Shown in pieces: positions 26,368-34,620 of a stretch of 64,000 nt of DNA (positions within the stretch are counted from its first letter, which is position 1; each line of letters opens with the position of its first letter). The stretch covers positions 1 through 64,000 of the forward strand of contig CAMVCB010000006.1 of assembly GCA_947165895.1 (NCBI GenBank), read 5' to 3'. A program made the position numbers and the translations under genes. Under the pieces are notes generated by a model that saw only the letters and a list, made by a program, of their open reading frames with translations, was not told the DNA's origin and ran no database searches. The stretch comes from an uncultured Treponema sp. (lineage in GTDB: Bacteria; Spirochaetota; Spirochaetia; Treponematales; Treponemataceae).

Positions 26368-26430
26368 TTACAACTTCCGAATGTTCCGAACCTTTGCTTA
26401 ACATTTTGCAAGGCAAAATGTTGTAGGATT
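26368..26430. repeat. Single-hairpin element with TTGCTTAAC...GTTGTAGGATT flanks
   Basis: AACATTTTGC-AAG-GCAAAATGTT (26400-26422) is preceded by CAACTTCCGAATG and TTTGCTTA, and followed by GTAGGATT. The same flanks surround a different palindrome at 56138-56194, so this is a defined repeat with a variable stem. Confidence 0.65.
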
Positions 26431-26449
26431 TCTTTTTAGGAGTTTTTAG

Positions 26450-27523
26450 ATGAAAACATCTGATTTTAATTTTGAATTACCCGAAGAACTTATTGCCCAG
26501 CATCCGAGCGGAGTTCGCGGTCAGGATAAACTTATGCTTTTGAACCGCCAGACAGGCGAGTTTGAACATCACATGATGGATGATTTACCGGATTTAATTA
26601 CACCTGACACTCTGATGATTTTTAATAATTCTCGTGTCCGCCGTGCCCGCGTTTACGGAATTAAGGAAACTACTGGCCGCGAATGTGAGTTTATGTTTTT
26701 GAACACAATAGATAAGGACTGCTGCATCTGGAATACAATGGTAAAGGGTGCAAAAAAGCAGAAGCCCGGGATGCATTATAAATTCCCTGACGGCACTGTT
26801 GGAACAATTATTGAACACACAGGCAATGAAGGAACTGAGTTCCGTGCCATGAAGTTTGATTTTGCAATTGATGAAGACTGGTTTGAACGTAACGGTCACA
26901 TTCCTCTTCCTCCTTATATTAAGCGCGGCGATACAGAAGAAGATTCAGAGCGCTACCAGAATGTTTATGCAACTGATACCGGCTCTGCTGCCTGCCCGAC
27001 AGCCGGCCTTCACTTTACGGAAGATATGCTCAAACGCCTTTCTGACAAGGGAATTGAAAGAGCTTTTGTAACCCTTCACGTTGGTCTTGGAACCTTCCTT
27101 CCTGTTCGTGAAGATGAAATTGAAAATCACAAGATGCACGAAGAGTGGTACACAATTCCTCTGGAAACTGCTGAGAAAATAAATCTGGCAAAAAAAGAGG
27201 GAAGACCCATTCTTGCGGTTGGAACTACAAGTGTAAGAACTCTGGAAAGTGCGGCAAAAGCAATAATTGATGCGGGAGGAAAGCCAGGTGATAATAATAT
27301 CTGGGTAAACGCCGGAACCTCTTCTACCAGTATTTTTATGTACCCGGGTTATAAGTTTAATGTTGTAGACAGGATGTTTACAAACTTCCATACGCCGGAA
27401 AGTACTCTTATTATGCTTGTATCAGCTTTTGCCGGCCGCGAGCATATTCTAAATGCCTATCAGGCCGCCGTAAAAGAAAGGTATCATTTCTTTAGTTACG
27501 GTGACTGCATGTTTATCCGTTAG
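26450..27523 (+). CDS. queA: S-adenosylmethionine:tRNA ribosyltransferase-isomerase QueA
   Basis: A 357-residue enzyme that adds the epoxycyclopentenyl group to preQ1 in tRNA during queuosine synthesis. Typical motifs are FNFELPEELIAQHP, FNNSRVRRARVYG, HVGLGTFLPVRE and FTNFHTPESTLIMLVSAF. An AGGAG ribosome-binding site precedes the ATG. tgt, the preceding step of the same pathway, is at 47695 rather than adjacent. The last six codons and stop are part of a 65-base tandem duplication. Confidence 0.97.
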   Translation: MKTSDFNFELPEELIAQHPSGVRGQDKLMLLNRQTGEFEHHMMDDLPDLITPDTLMIFNNSRVRRARVYGIKETTGRECEFMFLNTIDKDCCIWNTMVKGAKKQKPGMHYKFPDGTVGTIIEHTGNEGTEFRAMKFDFAIDEDWFERNGHIPLPPYIKRGDTEEDSERYQNVYATDTGSAACPTAGLHFTEDMLKRLSDKGIERAFVTLHVGLGTFLPVREDEIENHKMHEEWYTIPLETAEKINLAKKEGRPILAVGTTSVRTLESAAKAIIDAGGKPGDNNIWVNAGTSSTSIFMYPGYKFNVVDRMFTNFHTPESTLIMLVSAFAGREHILNAYQAAVKERYHFFSYGDCMFIR

Positions 27524-27632
27524 TTTTGCGAAGCAAAACTAATTAAGCACGCGTCAGCGTGCGACGAGACTGTATGTTTATCCGTTAGTTTTGCGGAGCA
27601 AAACTAATTAAGCACGCGCCAGCGTGCGACGG
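27503..27632. repeat. Two tandem 65-base repeats covering the end of queA
   Basis: Copy A (27503-27567) and copy B (27568-27632) differ at four positions, all transitions. Each holds the last queA codons plus stop, the palindrome TTAGTTTTGC-GNA-GCAAAACTAA, the linker TTAAG, and GCACGC-GNCA-GCGTGC followed by GACG. The queA stop codon lies in the first stem. Confidence 0.9.
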
Positions 27633-27645
27633 GACTCCGCCCACC

Positions 27646-28443
27646 TTAAGTCAGCTGCTCAAAGGAGTAGCGGGTCAAATTGAAAAACTGCTGCCTTACA
27701 ACGTCACTGATCATTTTGTCGGTAGCGGTTTTATTGAACTCATCTGCGGCATTTGCACAAATCTGAATTATGTCTTTCTGGGTAAGGGGCAGCCTTTTTC
27801 CCACAAGGGAGTTTTCGAATTCCTTGCTGTGGAAGGTGAAAGGTCCCGCAAAAGTAAGTCTTACATTCAAAAGAGAATTTTTTTCAATTTTGGCAAGGAA
27901 GGCAAAAGATGCCGAGTCTTCAGAAATCCCCTGCTCAGGGCCGATGCGGCGGAAAATTGAAAGATCAGAGTCCACAAGCGGAATGCGGATTGCGGTCAGA
28001 ACGCTGCCGGCTGGAATTGCCTTAAAACTCAAAATGCTTTCGCTTGTCGCTTCAAACTGGTTTTTAAAATCAAGGCGGGCATCCAGTGCCATGAGGGGGG
28101 CGTAAAGAGTGTGCTTCTGGCCTGATGCAAAAATATTTCCGCCGATAGTTGCCATATTTCTTATTATTGGATTTGCAATACTCTGCAGGGCTTCATAAAG
28201 AACCTGAGGAAGGTGATTCTGCCCCAGAGCTAAAATCTGGCTTAGGGTGACGCCCGGTCCTACAGTCAAAAATCTTTCGTGTCTGACAATGTGGTTAAAA
28301 TCTTTAATCTGCTTGATTGAAATGGCTTTTTGCGGAAATTCTTCGATTCCTGTACAGCCGCCTACGATAACTGCGCCCTGGTTGTTTTTCAAAAGAGAGA
28401 GAAGTTCGTTTACGTTTTTTGCATAGAGCATCTGTTTGTTCAT
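27646..28443 (-). CDS. FAD-binding subunit of a xanthine-dehydrogenase-like enzyme
   Basis: A 265-residue protein of the molybdopterin-dehydrogenase FAD-binding family. The first part has VGGCTGIEE, replacing the usual FAD pyrophosphate motif AGGTDL, and later SIANPIIRNMATIGGNIF, matching the conserved ATIGGN segment. The C-terminal part resembles the CO-dehydrogenase flavoprotein C-domain. It is the last gene of a three-gene minus-strand operon and overlaps the iron-sulfur subunit by four bases. It probably passes electrons from the large subunit to NAD or ferredoxin if the complex is active. Confidence 0.8.
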   Translation of the reverse strand: MNKQMLYAKNVNELLSLLKNNQGAVIVGGCTGIEEFPQKAISIKQIKDFNHIVRHERFLTVGPGVTLSQILALGQNHLPQVLYEALQSIANPIIRNMATIGGNIFASGQKHTLYAPLMALDARLDFKNQFEATSESILSFKAIPAGSVLTAIRIPLVDSDLSIFRRIGPEQGISEDSASFAFLAKIEKNSLLNVRLTFAGPFTFHSKEFENSLVGKRLPLTQKDIIQICANAADEFNKTATDKMISDVVRQQFFNLTRYSFEQLT

Positions 28444-28940
28444 TCACGGACTCCTGTGATTTTTGTAACCCTTTTAAGCTTTCTTGCCTGAACCTGCATG
28501 GCATAAATTACTCCGTTTACAAGAGTTTCGAGGTCTGTACAGCAGGAAGAAAGGTGCTTCATGTGTTCTTTTATATCTTCACGGGTAGGGATTTTTGGAC
28601 TTCGCAGAATCTGGTAGGTAGAAAAAATTTTTCCTGCATTGCAGTAGCCGCAGAGCTTTATGCCGGCCTTGTTAAATCCTTCCATGATTACAGAATAAAT
28701 TTCAGATTTTTCAAAATAGTCCAGGGTGATGATATCCATGTCTTTTACAAGACCAACCGGGATTTTGCAGGCTGCGGACGGAATGTCATTTATGAGGACT
28801 GTGCAGGAGCCGCATGCGCCTTCCATGCAGCCGCTTTTTACCGAGGAACAGCCCCTTCTGTGAAGAACTTTTGCAAGAATTTCATCCGGCTGCTCATCTA
28901 AAATTGTTCTTATACAATTCAGTGTAACTGGTATTTTCAT
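28440..28940 (-). CDS. [2Fe-2S] subunit of a xanthine-dehydrogenase-like enzyme
   Basis: A 166-residue electron-transfer subunit. The plant-ferredoxin-type cluster motif is intact (GCMEGACGSCTVL, then a fourth Cys in AACK). The second, helical cluster domain is partly degenerate: CGYCNAG replaces CGFCTPG, and SCCTD replaces the usual C-x-C-T-G, so one ligand Cys is shifted. It overlaps both neighbours by four bases (ATGA type), so the three subunits are translationally coupled. Confidence 0.85.
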   Translation of the reverse strand: MKIPVTLNCIRTILDEQPDEILAKVLHRRGCSSVKSGCMEGACGSCTVLINDIPSAACKIPVGLVKDMDIITLDYFEKSEIYSVIMEGFNKAGIKLCGYCNAGKIFSTYQILRSPKIPTREDIKEHMKHLSSCCTDLETLVNGVIYAMQVQARKLKRVTKITGVRE

Positions 28941-31138
28941 TTTTTACCTTCACCCCGCTGTTTTATGAGTGTGAAAAGCTGCTGTTCCGTACAGGGAAGC
29001 TTTGTAACCTGAGTTGCAAGGGCTGATGAAAGTGCTGATGTAAAGGCTGCCGGGAAAGCGTTCTGAACAAGTTCTCCTACCTGGCCTGCAGCGTTTTTTG
29101 ACGGCAAAAACTGCACGTAAACATTATCGCAGTTGACCTTTTTCCCTCTTACCATCATGCAAAGCTCTTTTTGTACTTCTAGTCTTATTGTTCTCAGGGC
29201 TGCCGCTTCATCAAGAATTTCTCCACAGTCAACTGTCAGCCAGATGCCGCGGATTTTTTCGTTATAGGTGTAAACGTCAAGCTCAACTTCTACGGCACAG
29301 GAAATAATTGAGTTTGCCATAAATGGATTGCCTGAAAAGGTTTCCTTATTCCACTTGTTTTTTGAGCCGAGTGTAAGTCCTTTTTTTGAAGAAATCGGCA
29401 GGGGATTGTGAAAACGCTTTTTCTGAATATCCAGACAGCATTTTTTGATTATCTGATTGATAATTCCGATTGTGCTGAAGGTATCCTCCGGAGAGGCCGG
29501 CATATCCTTTACGGTAAATGTTGAATCAATCTGAATGTTTGATTTTGGAATTTCAAGGATTTTGCTTGCCGTTGTTTTCCAGATATCCTGATTTACCTCG
29601 GACGGCTGGATAGTATGGATTACAAGATTTTCGTCAGGGTAAAGTGTGACTTCAATTTTCGGATAGTAAGAAAAAGCGCTTTCTCCGTTATAACCGGAGC
29701 TGTTGTAGGCGCATGAAAGTCCGATGCCGCGGAGAGGCAGGGCAAAGAAAGGTTCTTCTCCCTGCTGAACGCGGTCAATTGAGTCCATGTGGAAGGATGC
29801 AAATTTGCGGTTGAAGTCACTCATTCTGATTGTATTTTGAATTACTTCTTCAATATTTTTTCTATCAATGTCAAAGGGGAAATCAGGCGATGACGATGAA
29901 AAATTAATCTGGCGGATTTCGTCCGGGAAGATTCCTGTCACATTGCTGATTTTCTGAATCTGATTTTCGATGGCAAAGAAGCCCTGTGAATCAACTCCCT
30001 TAATGTTGATTGAAGTTGGCGGTCTTTTTGATGTTTTTGCTATTGCCTTTATGTAAAGGTTTTCAGGCCTGTAAAGATTGCAGGCTGCGATTGTAATTCT
30101 GTCTGTGATTTCTTTTGCAAAAGGATTTGCGCTTCCTACATCAATATCTATGCTGACATCCAGAGCCTTTATGCGTCCGTTTTCTGAAACTGCCGCATTG
30201 TAGGTGATTTTTGTATCGACTCCCGGAGCCATATACTGCTCCTGCTCCTTCTGGGAAATCATCAGCTTTACAGGTTTTTTCAAAAGCCAGGATGCGACGG
30301 CTGTCTGCAGGGCGATTTGACTTGTGCGCCAGAGTCCGTCCGAAAAAACTCCCGAGCTTTTTGTTTTATGAATGTATATAAGTTCTATGTCGATTCCAAG
30401 AGTCTGAGAAAGGGCTGTCTGCAGGTAATGAGTCCAGCGGGTAGGTGTGTAAACGTGGAGCTTTTCGCCTTCAGTATAGCAGAAGGCTCCTGCGCTTTCC
30501 TGCCATTTAGGATTTACAAGCTCCTGAACCCAGGTTTCTTTTACGTTGTAGGTTTCTTTTTCAAAAAGAGTTTTTGTTGCTTCTTCGTGCGAAAGCTTTT
30601 TGTATAAGCCGCTTGTTACTGTACGTTCCGCTACAATTTTTTCGTTGTCATCGGTTTTTGTGCCGGTTACAGAGTCCAGGGAAGGGAGATTACTCAGGCT
30701 GGAGGCGAGGCTGTCAAAATCTGATGTTCCCATTGAAGGCGGTTTAACATGGCTTTTCATGACGTTGGAAAGAGCCGATTCAAGGTTCTGAATGTCAAAA
30801 TAAATTGAAGCCTTTTCCGTAAGCTCCTTGATTTTTCTTTCATCCGGGCCTACTACAATTCCCAGAGGTTCGCCTGTATAATTTACGCTGCCAAATCCAA
30901 AGATTTTTGTAACAGTATCATTAAAATTAAGGGTTTTCTTGCCTGGAATATCTTTTGCAGAAAAGAGAAAATAATCTTCCGGTAAATCTGGAATTTTAAT
31001 ATCGTTTACAATACCGGTTGTGGCAGGGCTTCGGATAAGGGAAGCATAGAGGGTGCCTTCCTTAAAAAAGTCGCTGTAAAATCCTTTTGCCTCAAGAGAA
31101 CGCTTTACAATTTTTGGAGCCTTTTTAGTTTTTGCCAT
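28937..31138 (-). CDS. Divergent molybdenum-binding-type large subunit (xanthine dehydrogenase family)
   Basis: A 733-residue protein that follows the xanthine oxidase/aldehyde oxidase large-subunit architecture, but with weak cofactor motifs. The region of GGFGGKE reads SSGVFSDG, the E-x-GQG segment reads EVNQDIW, and the terminal GVGEPP reads QVGELV, which keeps the Glu. The segment near LRGIGLSCAYNSSGYNG still aligns. It may bind a variant cofactor or be a non-molybdenum descendant. It is first in the operon, with a leaderless-type promoter. No molybdenum cofactor genes are in the window. Confidence 0.72.
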   Translation of the reverse strand: MAKTKKAPKIVKRSLEAKGFYSDFFKEGTLYASLIRSPATTGIVNDIKIPDLPEDYFLFSAKDIPGKKTLNFNDTVTKIFGFGSVNYTGEPLGIVVGPDERKIKELTEKASIYFDIQNLESALSNVMKSHVKPPSMGTSDFDSLASSLSNLPSLDSVTGTKTDDNEKIVAERTVTSGLYKKLSHEEATKTLFEKETYNVKETWVQELVNPKWQESAGAFCYTEGEKLHVYTPTRWTHYLQTALSQTLGIDIELIYIHKTKSSGVFSDGLWRTSQIALQTAVASWLLKKPVKLMISQKEQEQYMAPGVDTKITYNAAVSENGRIKALDVSIDIDVGSANPFAKEITDRITIAACNLYRPENLYIKAIAKTSKRPPTSINIKGVDSQGFFAIENQIQKISNVTGIFPDEIRQINFSSSSPDFPFDIDRKNIEEVIQNTIRMSDFNRKFASFHMDSIDRVQQGEEPFFALPLRGIGLSCAYNSSGYNGESAFSYYPKIEVTLYPDENLVIHTIQPSEVNQDIWKTTASKILEIPKSNIQIDSTFTVKDMPASPEDTFSTIGIINQIIKKCCLDIQKKRFHNPLPISSKKGLTLGSKNKWNKETFSGNPFMANSIISCAVEVELDVYTYNEKIRGIWLTVDCGEILDEAAALRTIRLEVQKELCMMVRGKKVNCDNVYVQFLPSKNAAGQVGELVQNAFPAAFTSALSSALATQVTKLPCTEQQLFTLIKQRGEGKK

Positions 31139-31145
31139 CTTTTCT

Positions 31146-31151
31146 ATTATA
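31146..31151 (-). promoter_or_regulatory. -10 box of leaderless dehydrogenase operon
   Basis: On the minus strand TATAAT ends 7 bases before the large-subunit ATG. The intervening AGAAAAG is a poor Shine-Dalgarno. Confidence 0.6.
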
Positions 31152-31163
31152 CAGTATTTTATC

Positions 31164-32447
31164 TTATTTGTGGTTTTCTAATCCAATTTTTCTTATTGTT
31201 TCTATTACATAATCTGACTGTTCCGGGCTTTCGTCCGGAAAAAGGGGAATAGAAATTGTCCTCTGATACTGGACTTCCGCGTTGGGGTAATTTTCTGCGG
31301 TAAAATCAGGATAAAGATTTTTCCAGTAGGTAAAATGAAAAATCGGAATAAAGTGGACCGAAATCCCAAGTCCCGCTTCCTGAAGCTTTTTTGCAAAGTC
31401 TTCGCGGCTGATTGTAAGCTTTTCGGGTACAAGCCGCATAAGGTATAAATGCCAGGAATTTCCGCTGCGGCTGTCTGGTGGCAGCTGGATAAAATCAAGC
31501 TTTGAAAAGGCTTCGTTGTATTTATCTACGATTTTCTTTCTCTGCTGGTAAAAAAGCCAGGCTCTTTCCGTCTGGCGGCAGCCAAGGGCGGCAAGTATGT
31601 CCGGCAGGTTGAATTTATAGCCTGGTGCGACTATATCATATTCCCAGCTGGCACGCGGAGAAGTGTAGCGGTCCCAGGTTGTTCTGTCCATTCCGTGAAG
31701 TCGCATTACTGTCATGCGGCGGGCAAGCTGGCTGTCGCGGGTGCAGACCATGCCCCCTTCCGCAGTTGTAATTGTCTTTGTGACGTAAAAACTGAAGACG
31801 CCCGCATCTCCGATTGCGCCGGCAAAGCCAAGCTCTGTAGGAGAGGGGTAAGAATGTGCTGCGTCTTCTATTACGTAAATTTTGTGTCCGGGTCTGCTGT
31901 ATTTTTTTGCAAGAGACATAATGCGTTTCATGTCGCAGATGTTTCCCGCAATGTGAACGGGAACAATTGCCTGGACTTTGGGGCAGGCTGATTCTGCATC
32001 TTTTTTAAGTATTTCTTCTATTTTGTCACAATCTATGCTGTAAGTGTCTTTTTCTATGTCGGCAAAAAAAACGTCGGCGCCAAGATGGCGGGCACAGGCG
32101 GCGGTAGAAACAAAGGTGTAGGGCGTTGTGATAACGGCTGTTCCGGTTTTTACTCCGCAGGCTTCCATCGCAAGAATCATTCCGCTGGTGTTGGAATTTA
32201 CAGCAAGGCTGATTACAGGCTGAGTTGAAAGTCCCATAGTTTTACGCTTTTCTTCAACACTTTTTGCGTCAAATGGAGACTGGTCTGAGACAGAGGTCTT
32301 TTCTGTCAGGCTTTCTGAAAACTTTTTTTCAAAATCAAGGGCATATTTTCCGGTTGTAAGCCAGCCTGAACGAAGGACTTCTAAAACTGTATCTTCTTCT
32401 TCTTTTGTAATTGCAGCCCTGTGAAAGGGAACCTTTATTTCACTCAT
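31164..32447 (-). CDS. DegT/DnrJ/EryC1/StrS-family sugar aminotransferase
   Basis: A 427-residue PLP enzyme that aminates a nucleotide-linked keto-sugar. The PLP lysine lies in FYVTKTITTAEGG, and the conserved VIEDAAHS Asp motif is present upstream. A roughly 25-residue polar insertion near residues 55-80 is unusual. It follows a nucleotide-sugar 4,6-dehydratase by 24 bases. The pair could make a UDP-4-amino-4,6-dideoxy-hexose for surface glycans or flagellin glycosylation. Product identity is inferred from the pairing. An AGGAAA ribosome-binding site is present. Confidence 0.88.
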   Translation of the reverse strand: MSEIKVPFHRAAITKEEEDTVLEVLRSGWLTTGKYALDFEKKFSESLTEKTSVSDQSPFDAKSVEEKRKTMGLSTQPVISLAVNSNTSGMILAMEACGVKTGTAVITTPYTFVSTAACARHLGADVFFADIEKDTYSIDCDKIEEILKKDAESACPKVQAIVPVHIAGNICDMKRIMSLAKKYSRPGHKIYVIEDAAHSYPSPTELGFAGAIGDAGVFSFYVTKTITTAEGGMVCTRDSQLARRMTVMRLHGMDRTTWDRYTSPRASWEYDIVAPGYKFNLPDILAALGCRQTERAWLFYQQRKKIVDKYNEAFSKLDFIQLPPDSRSGNSWHLYLMRLVPEKLTISREDFAKKLQEAGLGISVHFIPIFHFTYWKNLYPDFTAENYPNAEVQYQRTISIPLFPDESPEQSDYVIETIRKIGLENHK

Positions 32448-32471
32448 TTGTATTTCCTGTTTTATCAGATT

Positions 32472-33974
32472 TTATAATACGTCTGATTGTTCTATTCCTT
32501 CTGATTTTATCTGCTCGTAAAAGTTTTTAAGGCTTTGACAGTCTGAGCAGAGAATGTTTACAAGCTTTGTCCTGTTTCTGAAATCATCTTCCATTCCTTC
32601 TGTGAAAAAGCAGCAGGGCTTTAATTTTTCCAGAAGCTGATCAAGACGCTTTTCTTCATATTCAATGTTTTCCAGCTGAAGAATTTTGGGATATTTTGTC
32701 TGGCGCGGATTTTCTTCCTTCAGCCATAGGGGTTCGTTCAGACGTTCACCCTTTCTGGCACCGATGAATTTAATATCGATATCCTTGTAAGGCTCCAGTC
32801 CTGAAAATTTTATAATCTGTTCGGCAAGCTCAAGAATTTTAATCGGCTCTCCCATATCAAGAAGATAGGAAATGCCGTTTTTGCCGACACCGCCGGTCTG
32901 CAATACAAGAGAGCAGGCTTCCGGGATGGTCATAAAATAGCGTACCATATTCCGGTCTGTTACTGTAATCGGACCGCCTGTTTTTATCTGATTCTGGAAG
33001 ACTGGAAGAAGAGAGCCCCGGCTTCCAAGAACGTTACCGAAGCGGACAAACATAAAGGCCTGATTTTTGCTGACTTTTTTTGCGGCATTGAGTACAAGCT
33101 TTTCGCAGAGCATTTTTGAGACACCGTAAACGCTTACAGGGCTTACTGCCTTATCTGTGGAAATCAGCACAAAGCGGCTTACTCCGTGCTTCAAGCTTGC
33201 GTCCAGAAGATTCTTTGTGCCGAATACATTATTTTCAATGGCGGCAACCTGATTTTCTTCCATCATCGGTACGTGTTTGTAGGCGGCACAATGGAAAATT
33301 ACATCGCATTTTGTATTTTTGATGATGTAGTCCACGTAGGCGCGGTCACGCATATCTCCAATGATTGGAACAATTGTTGCCTTTTCTCCAACGCCTTCTG
33401 CCTGCAGCACTTTGAGCTCCCTGTAAATATTGCAGATTGAATTTTCGCCGTGCCCAAAAAGGTAAAGTCTTTCGGCTCCTCCGCTCAAAAGCTGGCGGGC
33501 AAGCTCCGAACCGATTGAACCACCGGCTCCTGTAATCAAAACCCGCTTTCCGCGAAGATAATGAAGGCTTTCTTTTAGGGAAATTGCAATAGGAGTACGG
33601 CCAAGTATATCCAGTGGGTCAATCTGCCTTGTCTGAACCAGGTGAGCATCACCATTTATTACCTGGCTTATTCCCGGAAGAATTTTTATATGTGAAAAAT
33701 GATTTTTCTGCAAAGTATCATAGATTTCGCGGATGCGTTCTACCGGGGCGCTTGGAATTGCTATAATCGCTTCATCTGAATCTGAATTGTTGAGGATTGA
33801 TGCAACGGAAGAAATGGGACCTAAAACCGGAATTCCGTCTATCTGGCTTCCGATGATTTTTTTATCATCATCTAAAAACGCGTTTACCTTTCCAAAAATT
33901 TTCTTTCTTTTAATGTCATCTGCAATTGTTTGTCCGGCAAATCCGGCACCTATAATGTAAATACGTTTTTCCAT
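32472..33974 (-). CDS. CapD/PglF-type nucleotide-sugar 4,6-dehydratase
   Basis: A 500-residue polysaccharide-biosynthesis protein. The N-terminal Rossmann-like domain (about 1-120, IYIIGAGFAGQTIADDIK) is followed by an extended SDR domain from about residue 138. That domain has VLITGAGGSIGSELARQ, STDKAVSPVSVYG and the YGVSK active-site pair. The membrane helices usual at the N-terminus of full-length CapD/FlaA1 relatives are absent, so it is probably cytoplasmic. It starts the two-gene operon with the DegT aminotransferase. Confidence 0.88.
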   Translation of the reverse strand: MEKRIYIIGAGFAGQTIADDIKRKKIFGKVNAFLDDDKKIIGSQIDGIPVLGPISSVASILNNSDSDEAIIAIPSAPVERIREIYDTLQKNHFSHIKILPGISQVINGDAHLVQTRQIDPLDILGRTPIAISLKESLHYLRGKRVLITGAGGSIGSELARQLLSGGAERLYLFGHGENSICNIYRELKVLQAEGVGEKATIVPIIGDMRDRAYVDYIIKNTKCDVIFHCAAYKHVPMMEENQVAAIENNVFGTKNLLDASLKHGVSRFVLISTDKAVSPVSVYGVSKMLCEKLVLNAAKKVSKNQAFMFVRFGNVLGSRGSLLPVFQNQIKTGGPITVTDRNMVRYFMTIPEACSLVLQTGGVGKNGISYLLDMGEPIKILELAEQIIKFSGLEPYKDIDIKFIGARKGERLNEPLWLKEENPRQTKYPKILQLENIEYEEKRLDQLLEKLKPCCFFTEGMEDDFRNRTKLVNILCSDCQSLKNFYEQIKSEGIEQSDVL

Positions 33975-34096
33975 TTTCCCAATCCCATATTTATTTTATC
34001 ACAAATTACTAAACTTTCAATGGCGTAAAAAAAAGTCTAAACTCGTTTTATTTTTTCACCGAAAAGATAAATAAGAAATAAAAGAAGAGGAATATC

Positions 34097-34597
34097 ATGG
34101 GAATGACAAAAAAACTTGGATTGGCATTTTTTCTTGTGTTTTTTTATTCGTTTGCAAGCTTTGCAACACAGATTTCATTTCAGATTCTTCAGTTTGATGA
34201 AACAACCGAAGAAGTTAATTCAAAATCCTATGATATAGAAACCTTCCTGCTTGACGGCTTTTTTGAAAAAAACTATATCGTCACAACTTCCCAGTCTTCT
34301 GTGATTTACAACGATGATGATATTTTTGACTTGTGGAAGGCTGGGCTTGGAGAAGCTTTTAATGGTTCTTCTGATTATTTTGTTCAGGTTGAAGTTCATT
34401 ACAGCGCAGACATGAATCTTCGTCAGCCTGTAGGAATGTTAGACAGGATAACCTGGAAGCTGGCTGTGGTAAAAACAGGAACTGTAATCGATGGAGAAAC
34501 AGTAACTGATATTATAAAAAAATCGAACGGACAGGAGGATCTGGGAAAAATTACCCAGCATCTTGTTACGACAATAAATAATGCAATAAAGGCTTAG
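34097..34597 (+). CDS. Exported protein of unknown function
   Basis: A 166-residue protein with a signal peptide (LGLAFFLVFFYSFASFATQ). The mature part is a mixed alpha/beta sequence (for example ISFQILQFDETTEEV and WKLAVVKTGTVIDGE) that I cannot assign. An AGAAGAGGA ribosome-binding site precedes the ATG. It lies 23 bases before the first SPOR protein and is probably cotranscribed with both. Confidence 0.65.
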   Translation: MGMTKKLGLAFFLVFFYSFASFATQISFQILQFDETTEEVNSKSYDIETFLLDGFFEKNYIVTTSQSSVIYNDDDIFDLWKAGLGEAFNGSSDYFVQVEVHYSADMNLRQPVGMLDRITWKLAVVKTGTVIDGETVTDIIKKSNGQEDLGKITQHLVTTINNAIKA

Positions 34598-34620
34598 GAT
34601 TCTTAAGGATGGGTAGGAAT

